A DNA stretch of 32,437 bases from Halieaceae bacterium (GTDB lineage Bacteria; Pseudomonadota; Gammaproteobacteria; Pseudomonadales; Halieaceae), in contig JADGEN010000031.1 of the NCBI GenBank assembly GCA_016744355.1, positions 1 through 32,437 of the forward strand, given 5' to 3'. Each line of letters starts with the position of its first letter. Position 1 is the first letter of the stretch. A program made the translations under genes and the position numbers. The notes beneath the pieces are model-generated. The model saw nothing but the letters and a program-made list of their open reading frames with translations. It was not told the origin of the DNA and did no database searches. Positions 10,659 to 18,922 of the stretch are shown here, one piece after another.

Positions 10659-11402
10659 ATGCGTCGATCTTTAGTTGTTGGTAATTGGAAGATGAATGGC
10701 TCCAAAGCCTTTGTCGAGCAATTGGTGGGCGGCATGGTTGGTGTCTTGTCCAATGCGCAGGTAGATATTGCTGTTTGCCCTACCTATGTGCATATACCAC
10801 AGACCTTAACTGCGTGTGCTGGTTCCGCCATAAGTGTTGGAGCCCAGGATTGTAGTCATGTGTCTTCAGGCGCATACACCGGTGAGGTTTCGGCTCCCAT
10901 GCTGCGTGACCTGGGGTGTCAGTGGGTTATATTGGGTCACTCTGAGCGACGCCAATATCACGATGAGCAAAACGCGCTGGTTGGAGCCAAGTTAACCGCC
11001 GCGGTAGAGTCTGGCTTATTGCCAATACTCTGCGTTGGGGAGACCCTGGAACAGCGTGAAGGCGGTGAAGCGCAAGCTGTCGTTGCAAGTCAGCTTGAAG
11101 GTTCGTTGCGCGACCAGGTCAGCCTTGCCGGGCTGGTGGTAGCTTACGAGCCTGTTTGGGCAATAGGCACGGGTTTAACCGCATCTCCCGAGCAAGCGCA
11201 GGAGATGCATGCCTTTATAAGGCAGAGTCTGGAAAATATACCTGGGCTTGATGCTGCTGCAACACGCTTGCTCTACGGTGGCAGTGTTAAGGGTGCAAAT
11301 GCAGGGGAGTTGTTTTCCCAAGCGGATATAGACGGGGCCCTGGTGGGCGGTGCAGCATTGGATGCCAGTGAGTTTTTAGCCATTGTTAATGCGGCTTGTT
11401 AG
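10659..11402 (+). CDS. tpiA: Triosephosphate isomerase
   Basis: TpiA interconverts dihydroxyacetone phosphate and glyceraldehyde-3-P in glycolysis and gluconeogenesis. The 247-residue TIM barrel begins MRRSLVVGNWKMNGS, giving Asn9 and Lys11. The catalytic His94 lies in ILGHSERRQ and the catalytic Glu164 in VAYEPVWAIGTG. The phosphate-gripping loop and LLYGGSVKGANA are present. A strong GGGAGG ribosome site is 5 bases before the ATG. Its place between glmM and secG is the same as in Pseudomonas. No abnormality was seen. Confidence 0.97.
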   Translation: MRRSLVVGNWKMNGSKAFVEQLVGGMVGVLSNAQVDIAVCPTYVHIPQTLTACAGSAISVGAQDCSHVSSGAYTGEVSAPMLRDLGCQWVILGHSERRQYHDEQNALVGAKLTAAVESGLLPILCVGETLEQREGGEAQAVVASQLEGSLRDQVSLAGLVVAYEPVWAIGTGLTASPEQAQEMHAFIRQSLENIPGLDAAATRLLYGGSVKGANAGELFSQADIDGALVGGAALDASEFLAIVNAAC

Positions 11403-11448
11403 TTTTTGAATCAGAATTAAAGGTGCCCTGTAGTAGGGCGACAGAAAT

Positions 11449-11844
11449 ATGGAACAAATTGTTTTAGTAGTTCACTTGTTGGTAGCCTTGTCTATCATCG
11501 GCCTCATTATGCTGCAACAGGGCAAGGGAGCAGATATGGGTGCCTCCTTCGGGGCAGGTGCATCACAAACCCTTCTCGGCAGCGATGGTAGTGGCAATGT
11601 CCTGACCCGTTCCACCTCATGGTTAGTGATTATCTTTTTTGCTACTAGTTTTGGCTTGGCAATTATCGCCAACAGCAAGTCAGTTGATGCGAATGACCTT
11701 AATCTGGATATTCCAGCTGCAGCTTTAGAATCAGAAGTTTCTGTAGGCGAGTCAGAGCTGCCCGTAGTTGAGTCAGAGGTTCCAGTTCTTGAGGCAGTGG
11801 CGCCAGAATCCGAAACAATCGAACAGGATGTTCCGGAGCTTTAA
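11449..11844 (+). CDS. secG: Preprotein translocase subunit SecG
   Basis: SecG is the small accessory subunit of the SecYEG channel. The 131-residue protein has two membrane helices (about 4-22 and 57-74). They are joined by the conserved loop LQQGKGADMGASFGAGASQTL and GSGNVLTRST. After residue 78 comes an acidic Glu/Val/Pro-rich tail of about 50 residues, with repeats like SEVSVGESELPVVESEVPV, presumably cytoplasmic or periplasmic and disordered. Such tails vary between species. The ribosome site AGGGCG is moderate. The gene is 46 bases after tpiA and is followed 21 bases later by tRNA-Leu with no terminator between, so the tRNA is probably processed from the secG transcript. Confidence 0.94.
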   Translation: MEQIVLVVHLLVALSIIGLIMLQQGKGADMGASFGAGASQTLLGSDGSGNVLTRSTSWLVIIFFATSFGLAIIANSKSVDANDLNLDIPAAALESEVSVGESELPVVESEVPVLEAVAPESETIEQDVPEL

Positions 11845-11865
11845 GAGTAAGAAAGAACAAGATTT

Positions 11866-11951
11866 GCCGAAGTGGTGGAATTGGTAGACACGCCATCTTG
11901 AGGGGGTGGTGAGCTATGCTCGTGCGGGTTCAAGTCCCGCCTTCGGCACCA
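11866..11951 (+). tRNA. leuU: tRNA-Leu, anticodon GAG
   Basis: A complete class II tRNA. The acceptor stem GCCGAAG (11866-11872) pairs with CTTCGGC (11941-11947). The anticodon arm is CCATC-TTGAGGG-GGTGG, giving anticodon GAG. There is a long variable arm typical of tRNA-Leu, a T arm GCGGG-TTCAAGT-CCCGC, and an encoded CCA end (11949-11951). E. coli leuU, also GAG, lies at the same place after secG. Confidence 0.96.
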
Positions 11952-12073
11952 TACAACAGACTTTCCCGCACTGCGGTGAGGTCATTTGGGTAAACTGGTA
12001 GTGTTATTTAGCCAGCTCGTCGCACGCAAAAGAAGTACGGTAAAATTAAACCTTCTTTAGACCTCTATTTAGG

Positions 12074-12102
12074 TTGACCACAATAGGGTCGGTACCTATA
12101 AT
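12074..12102 (+). promoter_or_regulatory. Strong sigma-70 promoter for the tRNA-fMet-rimP-nusA-infB operon
   Basis: TTGACC at 12074-12079, exactly 17 bases, then a perfect TATAAT at 12097-12102. The -35 differs from consensus at one base. The expected start is near 12109, giving a leader of about 80 bases before tRNA-fMet. This is the best sigma-70 promoter seen in the window. It fits the known separate promoter before metY-rimP-nusA in E. coli. Confidence 0.85.
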
Positions 12103-12116
12103 GCACAGCCTCGAAT

Positions 12117-12170
12117 TTGGGTCGGAACGACGAGAATGACCCAAGGTAAAGTGCCAAAAGGGGCCTTTAC
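12117..12170 (+). other. Two hairpins in the leader between the operon promoter and tRNA-fMet
   Basis: The first hairpin pairs TTGGGTC (12117-12123) with GACCCAA (12138-12144) around a 14-base loop. The second pairs GTAAAG plus GCC (12146-12155, one bulged T) with GGC plus CTTTAC (12162-12170). Neither is followed by a T-tract, so they are not terminators. They could act in tRNA 5' processing or antitermination. The rest of the 238-base gap between the two tRNAs holds the promoter and nothing else I can identify. Confidence 0.5.
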
Positions 12171-12189
12171 ACCGAGAGTAAGTTTTTGA

Positions 12190-12266
<77 letters not shown>

Positions 12267-12278
12267 AATTTAGTGTGT

Positions 12279-12312
12279 TACGAAAAAGCCCCTTTTTAGG
12301 GGCTTTTTCGTA
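12279..12312 (+). terminator. Perfect 14-bp palindrome between tRNA-fMet and rimP
   Basis: TACGAAAAAGCCCC (12279-12292) pairs perfectly with GGGGCTTTTTCGTA (12299-12312) around a TTTTTA loop. The T-run on the right arm follows GGGGC, so a shorter GCCCC/GGGGC hairpin with a T5 tail would work as an intrinsic terminator. The longer stem would hide that tail. It may partly terminate after the tRNA or serve as a processing site. It ends 13 bases before the rimP start. Confidence 0.7.
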
Positions 12313-12324
12313 CATGGAGAAAAA

Positions 12325-12780
12325 GTGGCAGTAAAAGAACAGCAGTTGCAGGACATGCTGGAACCCATCGTTAAGGCCATGGGTTTCGTGTTGTGGGGTA
12401 TCGAATACATTTCCCAGGGCAGGCATAGCGTACTGTGTATCTACATTGAGTCAGACCAGGGAATCACTGTTGATGATTGCGCTGGTGTGAGCCACCAGGT
12501 TAGCAGCGTGCTGGACGTTGAAGATACTATCAGTGGTGAGTATACGCTGGAGGTATCCTCACCCGGCATGGATAGGCTGTTGTTTAAGTTGGCGCAATAT
12601 CCCGCTTATTTTGGCGAAGGAATTGAATTACGTTTGCGTAGTCCTTTTGAGGGGCGCCGCAAATTTAAAGGTGTTTTAAAGGGTATCGAGGGCGAAGATA
12701 TCGTGGTTCAGGTAGATAATCACGAATACTTATTGCCCTACAGCGCAGTAGAAAAGGCGCGCATTCAATCCCGCGCTTAG
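12325..12780 (+). CDS. rimP: Ribosome maturation factor RimP
   Basis: RimP assists maturation of the 30S subunit. The 151-residue protein starts with the family pattern QLQDMLEPIVKAMGFVLWGIEYI and has VDDCAGVSHQVSSVLDVED, followed by the signature YTLEVSSPGMDRLLF. The C-terminal SH3-like domain contains GRRKFKGVLKGIEGEDIVV. The start is GTG at 12325 with GGAG 5 bases upstream. A nearby ATG at 12314 is in another frame. The gene lies directly after the tRNA-fMet palindrome and before nusA. Its stop codon sits in the loop of a 7-bp hairpin, described separately. Confidence 0.95.
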   Translation: MAVKEQQLQDMLEPIVKAMGFVLWGIEYISQGRHSVLCIYIESDQGITVDDCAGVSHQVSSVLDVEDTISGEYTLEVSSPGMDRLLFKLAQYPAYFGEGIELRLRSPFEGRRKFKGVLKGIEGEDIVVQVDNHEYLLPYSAVEKARIQSRA

Positions 12781-12786
12781 CGCGGG
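12770..12786 (+). other. Stop-codon hairpin at the end of rimP
   Basis: CCCGCGC (12770-12776) and GCGCGGG (12780-12786) form a perfect GC-only 7-bp stem with loop TTA. The rimP stop TAG (12778-12780) begins in the loop. No T-tract follows, so this is not a normal terminator. Similar hairpins mark the ends of nusA and infB. Confidence 0.6.
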
Positions 12787-12820
12787 TACGTATTAGACAG
12801 GCGAATTGGCGAGGCGTGAA

Positions 12821-14314
12821 ATGACAAAGGAAATTCTGTTAGTCGCAGAGGCGGTATCGAACGAGAAAGGTGTGCCCGAGAGCATTATCTTCGAGGCGAT
12901 TGAGCTGGCGTTGGCTACGGCCACCAAAAAGCGGTATGACGAAGATGCCGATATCGAGGTGACTATCGACAGGACGACTGGCGACTACGTTACTATCCGC
13001 CGTTGGCTGGTCGTGCCCGATGACGAAATGGCGCTGCTGGGCACACAGTTCACTACAGAGGAAGGGCTGGAAGTGAGCCCGGACTTAAAGCCTGGTGATA
13101 TCCACGAAGAAGCCGTGGAGAATGTTGGCTTTGGTCGAATTGCAGCGCAGACCGCAAAGCAGGTTATTGTGCAGCGTGTACGTGAAGCTGAGCGCGAGCA
13201 GGTTGTTGAGAAATATGTCGACCGTCTGGGCGAGCTAATTGCGGGTACAGTGAAGAAAGTAACCCGTGACAATGTCATTGTCGATTTGGGTAATAACGCC
13301 GAAGGCCTTCTGTCACGAGACCAACTGGTAGGACGCGAAACCTTTCGCATCAATGACAGAGTGCGGGCCATTCTAATGGCTATATCCGAAGAGCCGCGTG
13401 GACCACAACTGATACTAAGTCGCTCTTGCCCCGAAATGTTGATCGAATTGTTCAAAATTGAAGTGCCCGAAATATCCGAAGAAGTTATCCAGATTCGAGC
13501 TGCGGCTCGCGACCCGGGATCTCGTGCAAAAATTGCAGTTAAAACAAACGATCAACGCATCGATCCGGTAGGGGCCTGTGTTGGTATGCGCGGCTCGCGG
13601 GTGCAGGCCGTATCGAACGAATTGGACAACGAGCGTGTAGATATTGTCCTGTGGGACGACAACCCTGCCCAATTGGTGATTAATGCCATGGCGCCGGCCG
13701 AAGTTGAGTCTATTGTTGTGGATGAAGACAATGAGACCATGGATGTTGCTGTCTCTGAAGACAACCTGGCCCAGGCAATTGGCCGTGGCGGCCAGAATGT
13801 TCGTCTGGCGGGAGAGCTTACCGGTTGGACTATCAATGTCATGAGCACCAATGAGGCTGCCGAGAAACATGAAGCGGAAGACGGCAAGATTATTCAGGTG
13901 TTCGTCGACGGTTTGGATCTCAGCGACGAAATTGCAGAAATTCTTGTAGAGGAAGGTTTTACCTCTATTGAAGAAGTTGCCTATGTGCCGCTTGAAGAAA
14001 TGATGGCTATAGAAGGTTTTGACGAAGAGATTGCCGAAGAGCTGCGATCCCGGGCGAAAGATTCACTGCTTACCCAGGCCATTGCGTCTGAGGAAGTGTT
14101 GGGTGAGCACGAGCCTGCGGCAGACCTTCTGGAAATGGAAGGTATGGACAAGCATTTGGCTTTCATTCTGTCCAGTCGCGAGATTATTACAATGGAAGAT
14201 CTTGCGGAACAGGCAGTTGAAGACCTGATGGACATTCCGGATATGACAGAAGAACGTGCGGGCGAGTTAATTATGACCGCTCGAGCACCCTGGTTTGCCG
14301 AGGAAGGTGCATAG
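12821..14314 (+). CDS. nusA: Transcription termination/antitermination factor NusA
   Basis: NusA binds RNA polymerase, promotes hairpin pausing and termination, and acts in rRNA antitermination. From the ATG at 12821 the protein has 497 residues, beginning [18 protein letters not shown], which matches E. coli. GGCGAGG lies 6 bases before it. A TTG at 12806 would add five residues and is not favoured. Domains in order are: N-terminal polymerase-binding domain, S1 (near [16 protein letters not shown]), KH1 and KH2 ([37 protein letters not shown]), then two acidic helix-hairpin repeats ([16 protein letters not shown] and [14 protein letters not shown]), as in gammaproteobacteria. The stop codon lies in a hairpin loop, and infB follows after 53 bases. 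Confidence 0.97.
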   Translation: MTKEILLVAEAVSNEKGVPESIIFEAIELALATATKKRYDEDADIEVTIDRTTGDYVTIRRWLVVPDDEMALLGTQFTTEEGLEVSPDLKPGDIHEEAVENVGFGRIAAQTAKQVIVQRVREAEREQVVEKYVDRLGELIAGTVKKVTRDNVIVDLGNNAEGLLSRDQLVGRETFRINDRVRAILMAISEEPRGPQLILSRSCPEMLIELFKIEVPEISEEVIQIRAAARDPGSRAKIAVKTNDQRIDPVGACVGMRGSRVQAVSNELDNERVDIVLWDDNPAQLVINAMAPAEVESIVVDEDNETMDVAVSEDNLAQAIGRGGQNVRLAGELTGWTINVMSTNEAAEKHEAEDGKIIQVFVDGLDLSDEIAEILVEEGFTSIEEVAYVPLEEMMAIEGFDEEIAEELRSRAKDSLLTQAIASEEVLGEHEPAADLLEMEGMDKHLAFILSSREIITMEDLAEQAVEDLMDIPDMTEERAGELIMTARAPWFAEEGA

Positions 14315-14320
14315 CACCTT
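14304..14320 (+). other. Stop-codon hairpin at the end of nusA
   Basis: AAGGTGC (14304-14310) and GCACCTT (14314-14320) form a perfect 7-bp stem with loop ATA. The stop TAG (14312-14314) straddles the loop and the stem. A weak TTTATTAG tail follows. It could be a weak terminator or an RNA-processing signal before infB. Confidence 0.6.
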
Positions 14321-14367
14321 TATTAGTAGGAACAGGCGATCAAACAGGGTACCAAGGAGAATATTGA

Positions 14368-17079
14368 ATGGCGGAAGTGACAGTACAGCAACTCGCAGAA
14401 GTGGTGGGTGCAACTGCTGATCGTCTGTTAACGCAGATGAAAGAGGCCGGCTTGCCCCATACAGAGGCAGGTCAGGCTGTGTCCAATGAAGACAAGCAGA
14501 CACTGCTCGCATTCCTGAAGCGTAGCCATGGTGAGTCCGAGTCCAGCGGTGCGCCCAAGCGTATTACCTTGAAGCGCAAGACGCTCAGCACCCTTAAGAC
14601 ACCAAGTTCGCAGGGTAGAAAAACCGTTAACGTTGAGGTGCGCAAAAAGCGTACCTACGTTAAGCGTGATCCGGCCGAATTATTGGCTGAAGCGAAGAGC
14701 GCGGAGGAACAGGGCGACGCTGACGAGCTTATCGAATCACCATTGGAAGAAGTGGCTTCGCCTGAGGCTGACGTACCGGAAACGATAGAGACTGAGGTTG
14801 TAGCCGAGGTTGAGGCAGAGCCTGAAGCCGCTCCTGTTGTGGAGGAACCCGTTGAAGTCTTTGTCGAAGAGGAAGAGCTTGACGATGATCCAACCAATAT
14901 GGATCCTGAAGTACTTCGCCAGCGTGCGATACGGCGCAGACTGCGTAAAGAAGCGGAAGAAGCGGTAGCTCGAAAAGAGGCCGCTGACGCGCGCGCGGCG
15001 GAAGAGGTGGCGAAAAAAGCCGAGGCAGATGCTAAAGCAAAAGAAACCGTCGAAAAGGCCAAGCCGTCAGAGAAAGTTGCCAGACCCAAGCGCTTGCACG
15101 CGACGCCTACCTCTACCGATGAGCAAAAGCGCAAAACGTCCCGCGGTCGTCTCGATCGCAACGCAACACCTGGGCGTGGCAAGAAGCGCCGCGGACACAA
15201 CCTGTCTCTATCCGATTTGGAGGCCGCCGATGGAGGAGGTGGGCGCAGGCGTAGTCGCAAGAAGGCAAACCGCGTTCATGAGGAACACTCAAAACACGGC
15301 TTTGAAATGCCAACCGAAAGAATAGTTCACGAAGTAGAGCTGGCTGACATGATTACCGTGGCTGGTTTGTCACAGCAAATGTCGGTGAAGACAGGCGAAG
15401 TTATCAAGCAGCTAATGAAGCTTGGAGTAATGGCCACTATCAACCAGATGATAGATCAGGATACAGCAGTCCTGTTGATCGAGGAAATGGGACACGCCGT
15501 TAAGCTGGTGAGTGCCGATGCCATCGAGGACAAGCTGGAAGAAACCTTGGCGCAGCATGAAGGTGACCTGGAATCGCGCGCACCAGTAGTCACAGTTATG
15601 GGTCACGTCGATCACGGTAAAACCTCTTTGCTGGATTATATCCGCAAGAGCAAGGTTGCCTCGGGTGAGGCAGGTGGTATCACCCAGCATATCGGTGCTT
15701 ATCATGTAACAACTGATCACGGCATGATTACTTTTCTTGATACGCCAGGACACGCGGCATTTACATCGATGCGCGCGCGCGGAGCCAAGAGTACCGATAT
15801 TGTGATTTTGGTGGTTGCCGCCGATGACGGGGTTATGCCACAAACGGAAGAAGCTGTTCAGCACGCCAGAGCAGCGGGAGTGCCGTTGATTATTGCCGTG
15901 AACAAAATGGACAAAGAGGGCGCTGACCCCGATCGGGTGAAGAACGAACTCGCTGCTAAAGATGTGATTCCTGAAGACTGGGGTGGCGACACACAGTTTG
16001 TCAATGTATCTGCTATTACGGGTGACGGCATCGATGCGCTGCTGGATGCTGTGTTGTTGCAAGCAGAGCTGCTGGAGCTGTCTGCCCCCGTAGATGTACC
16101 TGCTCAAGGTGTGGTGATTGAGTCACGACTGGATAAAGGTCGAGGGTCTATAGCTTCAATTCTTATTCAGAGCGGAACATTGCGTAAGGGCGACACCGTT
16201 CTAGCCGGCCTGCAATACGGCAAGGTTCGCGCCATGCTGGATGAAAACGGCAAGCCGATTAGTGAAGCGGGCCCGAGTATTCCTGTTGAAATTCTCGGCC
16301 TGGATGGCACACCGGATGCCGGTGATCAGTTTGCAGCTGTTGAGAACGAGAAACGTGCGCGTGAAATCGTTGTTAACCGTCAGGAAAGAAGCCGCGAAGC
16401 CAAGATGCAGCGTCAGCAGGCGGCCAAGCTCGACAATATGTTCGAAAGTATGACTGCAGGCGAGAAGAAAACGCTAAACGTAATAGTTAAAGCTGATGTA
16501 CGTGGTTCTCTCGAGGCCATTCAGTCTTCATTGGTAGAGCTTGGAAATGACGAAGTTCAGGTCAATATTGTATCCGGTGGCGTAGGTGGAATTGCTGAAT
16601 CTGACGTGACACTGGCTATGACTTCTGGCGCAGTGATGTTCGGCTTTAATGTACGGGCTGATAACTCGGCGCGTCGTATGGTTGAAAACGAATCTGTAGA
16701 CCTGCGTTATTACAATGTGATTTACGACCTGATAGACGATGTTAAAGCCGCCTTGTCGGGAATGTTGGCGCCAGAGCTACGCGAAGAAATTGTAGGCATT
16801 GCCGAAGTGCGCGATGTATTCCGTTCGCCCAAGTTTGGCCAGATTGCCGGTTGCATGGTTGTGGAAGGCACGGTTTACCGCGCTAAGCCGATTCGGGTAC
16901 TGCGCGATAACGTGGTTATCTATGAGGGTGAGCTGGAGTCTCTGCGTCGCTTTAAAGATGACGCCAACGAAGTGCGCAATGGCACCGAGTGTGGAATTGG
17001 TGTGAAGAATTACACCGATGTGAAACCAGGTGATTCCATCGAAGTCTATGAAGTGAAGGAGATAGCCCGCACTCTGTAA
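14368..17079 (+). CDS. infB: Translation initiation factor IF-2
   Basis: IF-2 is the GTPase that brings fMet-tRNA to the 30S subunit and promotes subunit joining. The 903-residue protein starts with an IF2N domain ([21 protein letters not shown]). A long charged Glu/Ala/Lys linker follows (about residues 100-320), then a second IF2N-type segment near residue 330. The G domain shows G1 GHVDHGKT (412-419), G3 DTPGH (458-462), G4 NKMD (512-515) and G5 SA (548-549). The C-terminal domains end with [30 protein letters not shown] precedes the ATG by 7 bases. The neighbouring initiator tRNA and nusA repeat the E. coli operon. A terminator-like hairpin surrounds the stop codon. Confidence 0.97.
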   Translation: MAEVTVQQLAEVVGATADRLLTQMKEAGLPHTEAGQAVSNEDKQTLLAFLKRSHGESESSGAPKRITLKRKTLSTLKTPSSQGRKTVNVEVRKKRTYVKRDPAELLAEAKSAEEQGDADELIESPLEEVASPEADVPETIETEVVAEVEAEPEAAPVVEEPVEVFVEEEELDDDPTNMDPEVLRQRAIRRRLRKEAEEAVARKEAADARAAEEVAKKAEADAKAKETVEKAKPSEKVARPKRLHATPTSTDEQKRKTSRGRLDRNATPGRGKKRRGHNLSLSDLEAADGGGGRRRSRKKANRVHEEHSKHGFEMPTERIVHEVELADMITVAGLSQQMSVKTGEVIKQLMKLGVMATINQMIDQDTAVLLIEEMGHAVKLVSADAIEDKLEETLAQHEGDLESRAPVVTVMGHVDHGKTSLLDYIRKSKVASGEAGGITQHIGAYHVTTDHGMITFLDTPGHAAFTSMRARGAKSTDIVILVVAADDGVMPQTEEAVQHARAAGVPLIIAVNKMDKEGADPDRVKNELAAKDVIPEDWGGDTQFVNVSAITGDGIDALLDAVLLQAELLELSAPVDVPAQGVVIESRLDKGRGSIASILIQSGTLRKGDTVLAGLQYGKVRAMLDENGKPISEAGPSIPVEILGLDGTPDAGDQFAAVENEKRAREIVVNRQERSREAKMQRQQAAKLDNMFESMTAGEKKTLNVIVKADVRGSLEAIQSSLVELGNDEVQVNIVSGGVGGIAESDVTLAMTSGAVMFGFNVRADNSARRMVENESVDLRYYNVIYDLIDDVKAALSGMLAPELREEIVGIAEVRDVFRSPKFGQIAGCMVVEGTVYRAKPIRVLRDNVVIYEGELESLRRFKDDANEVRNGTECGIGVKNYTDVKPGDSIEVYEVKEIARTL

Positions 17080-17094
17080 AGAGAGCGGGTTTTT
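17066..17094 (+). terminator. Terminator-like hairpin enclosing the infB stop codon
   Basis: CCCGC, one mismatched A, and CTCT (17066-17075) pair with AGAG, A and GCGGG (17080-17089) around loop GTAA, followed by TTTTT (17090-17094). The infB stop TAA (17077-17079) is the loop. It has the full form of an intrinsic terminator and lies only 6 bases before rbfA. It probably attenuates rbfA-truB transcription partially. It also locks up the only GAG-type sequence that might serve rbfA as a ribosome site. Confidence 0.65.
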
Positions 17095-17100
17095 GTTGCT

Positions 17101-17520
17101 ATGGCCAGAGAGTTCACGCGTAGCCAACGAGTGTCAGACTACTTGCAACGTGAGTTAGCATCTCTTATTCAGCGAGAAATTCGCGACCCCCGTGTTGGCA
17201 TGATCAGCGTCACAGGTGTCGATGTGAGCCGGGATATTGGCCACGCCAAAATTCACTATACGGTGCTGGGCGCCGACAGCAGCGAAGACGCAAAAGAATC
17301 AACCGAGGTGCTCAACAAAGCCGCGGGGTTTTTGCGTAGTCAGCTGTCGCGTGAGAGCAAAATGCGTAGCGTGCCTCAATTGCGGTTTTATTTTGACAGC
17401 AGTGTGGGGCAGGGGCGACATATGGAAGACCTTATCGACCGCGCCGCCAAGGCTGATCGCGAGTTAATCGGCGGTGAAGAGTCTGATGGTGGCTCCGAAT
17501 CCTCCGGCGAAAGTGAATAA
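17101..17520 (+). CDS. rbfA: Ribosome-binding factor A
   Basis: RbfA is a KH-type factor that binds the 30S subunit near helix 1 of 16S rRNA in late maturation and cold adaptation. The 139-residue protein opens MAREFTRSQRVSDYLQRELASLIQREIRDPRVGMISVTGVDVS, the family signature. It also has LRSQLSRESKMRSVPQLRFYFD and an acidic Ser/Glu-rich tail of about 20 residues. The ATG at 17101 is 21 bases after infB and lacks a good free ribosome site, as the nearest GAG lies inside the terminator-like stem. Translation may therefore rely on ribosomes finishing infB and melting that hairpin. truB follows after 5 bases. Confidence 0.95.
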   Translation: MAREFTRSQRVSDYLQRELASLIQREIRDPRVGMISVTGVDVSRDIGHAKIHYTVLGADSSEDAKESTEVLNKAAGFLRSQLSRESKMRSVPQLRFYFDSSVGQGRHMEDLIDRAAKADRELIGGEESDGGSESSGESE

Positions 17521-17525
17521 TTACC

Positions 17526-18452
17526 GTGGCTCGACGTAAGCGCGGTCGCCCGATAAACGGAATATTATTGTTGGACAAGCCCCTTGGGGAGAGCTCCAAC
17601 CGGGCGCTGCAACGGGCTAAACGCCTGTTCGACGCAAGCAAGGCCGGGCATACAGGCAGCCTTGATCCCTTGGCTACTGGTGTTTTGCCCCTGTGTTTCG
17701 GTGAAGCCACCAAGTTTTCCCAGTATTTGCTAGACGCAGATAAGGCCTACAAGAGTACTTTTATCCTGGGTGTTAGCACCGAGACCGGTGATGCTGAGGG
17801 TGCCGTGATTCAATCTTGCGACGCCAGTGCTATCAGTCAGAGTGATGTGGAGGCAGCTCTAGAGAGTTTTAGAGGCGAGATTGACCAGGTGCCGTCCATG
17901 TACTCGGCTATAAAGCACGAGGGGCAGCCACTATACAAGCTGGCGCGAAAAGGCCAGGAGGTGGAGCGTAAGTCTCGCCGGGTGGTCATAAAGCGGCTGG
18001 ACTTATGTGAATTCAGGGCCGGAGAACAACTCGAAGTCGATGTGTACATAGAGTGCACCAAAGGTACCTACGTGCGTTCACTGGCCGAAGATTTAGGTGC
18101 TCAACTGGGCTGCGGCGGGCATGTTAGTGCCCTGCGGCGTACCAGAGCGGGGCCATTTGATATCGAGAGCTGTATTACAATGGCGGCGCTGGAAGACTTA
18201 CAAGCTAGCGGAAACCTACCGGCAATGGATGCATTGTTACTTCCGGCCGACGCCGCTATAGATACGATGCCATTGGTGAAATTGACTGAATCGGCGGGTT
18301 TTTATCTGCGTCAGGGACAGCCGGTGTTAGTGTCAAATGCGCCCCATAGTGGTATGGTGCGCGTCGCGCTCGATGACGGTGAGTTCTTGGGTGTAGGAGA
18401 AATATTGGATGACGGGCGAATTGCGCCCCGTCGACTGATTGTTACCAATTGA
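17526..18452 (+). CDS. truB: tRNA pseudouridine-55 synthase TruB
   Basis: TruB makes pseudouridine 55 in the T loop of most tRNAs. The 308-residue protein starts MARRKRGRPINGILLLDKPLGESSN. The catalytic Asp47 is in AGHTGSLDPLATGVLP. Other family blocks are GEATKFSQYLLDADKAY, VPSMYSAIKHEGQPLYKLARKG, KGTYVRSLAEDLG and a PUA-like C-terminal part. The start is GTG at 17526, 5 bases after the rbfA stop, with a weak GAAAGTGA region upstream, so coupling to rbfA is likely. A terminator follows before rpsO. Confidence 0.96.
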   Translation: MARRKRGRPINGILLLDKPLGESSNRALQRAKRLFDASKAGHTGSLDPLATGVLPLCFGEATKFSQYLLDADKAYKSTFILGVSTETGDAEGAVIQSCDASAISQSDVEAALESFRGEIDQVPSMYSAIKHEGQPLYKLARKGQEVERKSRRVVIKRLDLCEFRAGEQLEVDVYIECTKGTYVRSLAEDLGAQLGCGGHVSALRRTRAGPFDIESCITMAALEDLQASGNLPAMDALLLPADAAIDTMPLVKLTESAGFYLRQGQPVLVSNAPHSGMVRVALDDGEFLGVGEILDDGRIAPRRLIVTN

Positions 18453-18489
18453 TTGTCGTGTATCGGTAGTCAATGAAGGGTGACATGAA

Positions 18490-18525
18490 CCTGTCTGTAA
18501 ATCTGCACGGACAGGCTCTTTTTTT
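18490..18525 (+). terminator. Rho-independent terminator in the truB-rpsO gap
   Basis: CCTGTC (18490-18495) pairs with GACAGG (18510-18515). An inner GT/AC pair and flanking GA/TC can extend the stem. The T7 run at 18519-18525 follows after CTC. It should end or weaken transcription from infB-truB before rpsO. An rpsO promoter should then lie between it and truB or within the leader, but I could not find a convincing one. Confidence 0.75.
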
Positions 18526-18574
18526 AACGAAGGGCGAAGACGCCTGGGGCAGATTTAACTAAAGGAAAATGATC

Positions 18575-18844
18575 ATGGCACTAAATGCACAAACAAAATC
18601 AGAAATCGTAAAAGATTATCAAACCGCTGAAGGCGACACCGGTTCCCCTGAAGTACAAGTAGCACTGCTGAGCGCAAATATTCAGGAGCTACAGGGGCAC
18701 TTTAAGGAGCATACGCACGATCACCACTCCCGCCGCGGTCTTATCCGCATGGTAAACCAGCGTCGTAAACTGTTGGATTACCTGAAGCGCAAAAATGTAG
18801 AGCGCTACACAAACCTGATTAAACGTCTGGGTCTGCGTCGATAA
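18575..18844 (+). CDS. rpsO: 30S ribosomal protein S15
   Basis: S15 binds the central domain of 16S rRNA and is a primary assembly protein. From the ATG at 18575 it has 89 residues, the same as E. coli, starting [16 protein letters not shown]. The signature [27 protein letters not shown] and the basic [19 protein letters not shown] are present. An in-frame ATG at 18569 would add two residues but sits only 2 bases after GGA. The chosen start has AAAGGA at 8 bases. In E. coli S15 represses its own translation through its leader. Whether the hairpin here takes part in such control cannot be judged. pnp follows. Confidence 0.97.
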   Translation: MALNAQTKSEIVKDYQTAEGDTGSPEVQVALLSANIQELQGHFKEHTHDHHSRRGLIRMVNQRRKLLDYLKRKNVERYTNLIKRLGLRR

Positions 18845-18864
18845 GCGACATCAATGATTTCGGG

Positions 18865-18889
18865 GCCCGGTCACTAGAGGTGATCGGGC
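18865..18889 (+). other. Hairpin in the rpsO-pnp gap
   Basis: GCCCGGTCAC (18865-18874) pairs with GTGATCGGGC (18880-18889), ten pairs with one G-T wobble and loop TAGAG. No T-run follows. In E. coli the pnp leader contains a hairpin cut by RNase III, through which PNPase represses itself. This hairpin is in the corresponding place, so the same role is a reasonable inference. Confidence 0.6.
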
Positions 18890-18922
18890 TTCGGTATATC
18901 TATAAAGAATTGGAGAATAAAT

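Noticed and set aside
12028..12058. AAAGAAG/CTTCTTT inverted repeat after tRNA-Leu as a terminator
   Set aside because: Long AT-rich loop and no T-tract; too weak to call.
12057..12072. TTAGAC-CTCT-ATTTAG resembling the acetate-locus motif
   Set aside because: The second half lacks GTC, the site is upstream of the nusA operon promoter, and the spacing does not match.
15412..16107. 231-codon antisense frame inside infB
   Set aside because: It mirrors the conserved G domain of IF-2; no family likeness or ribosome site.
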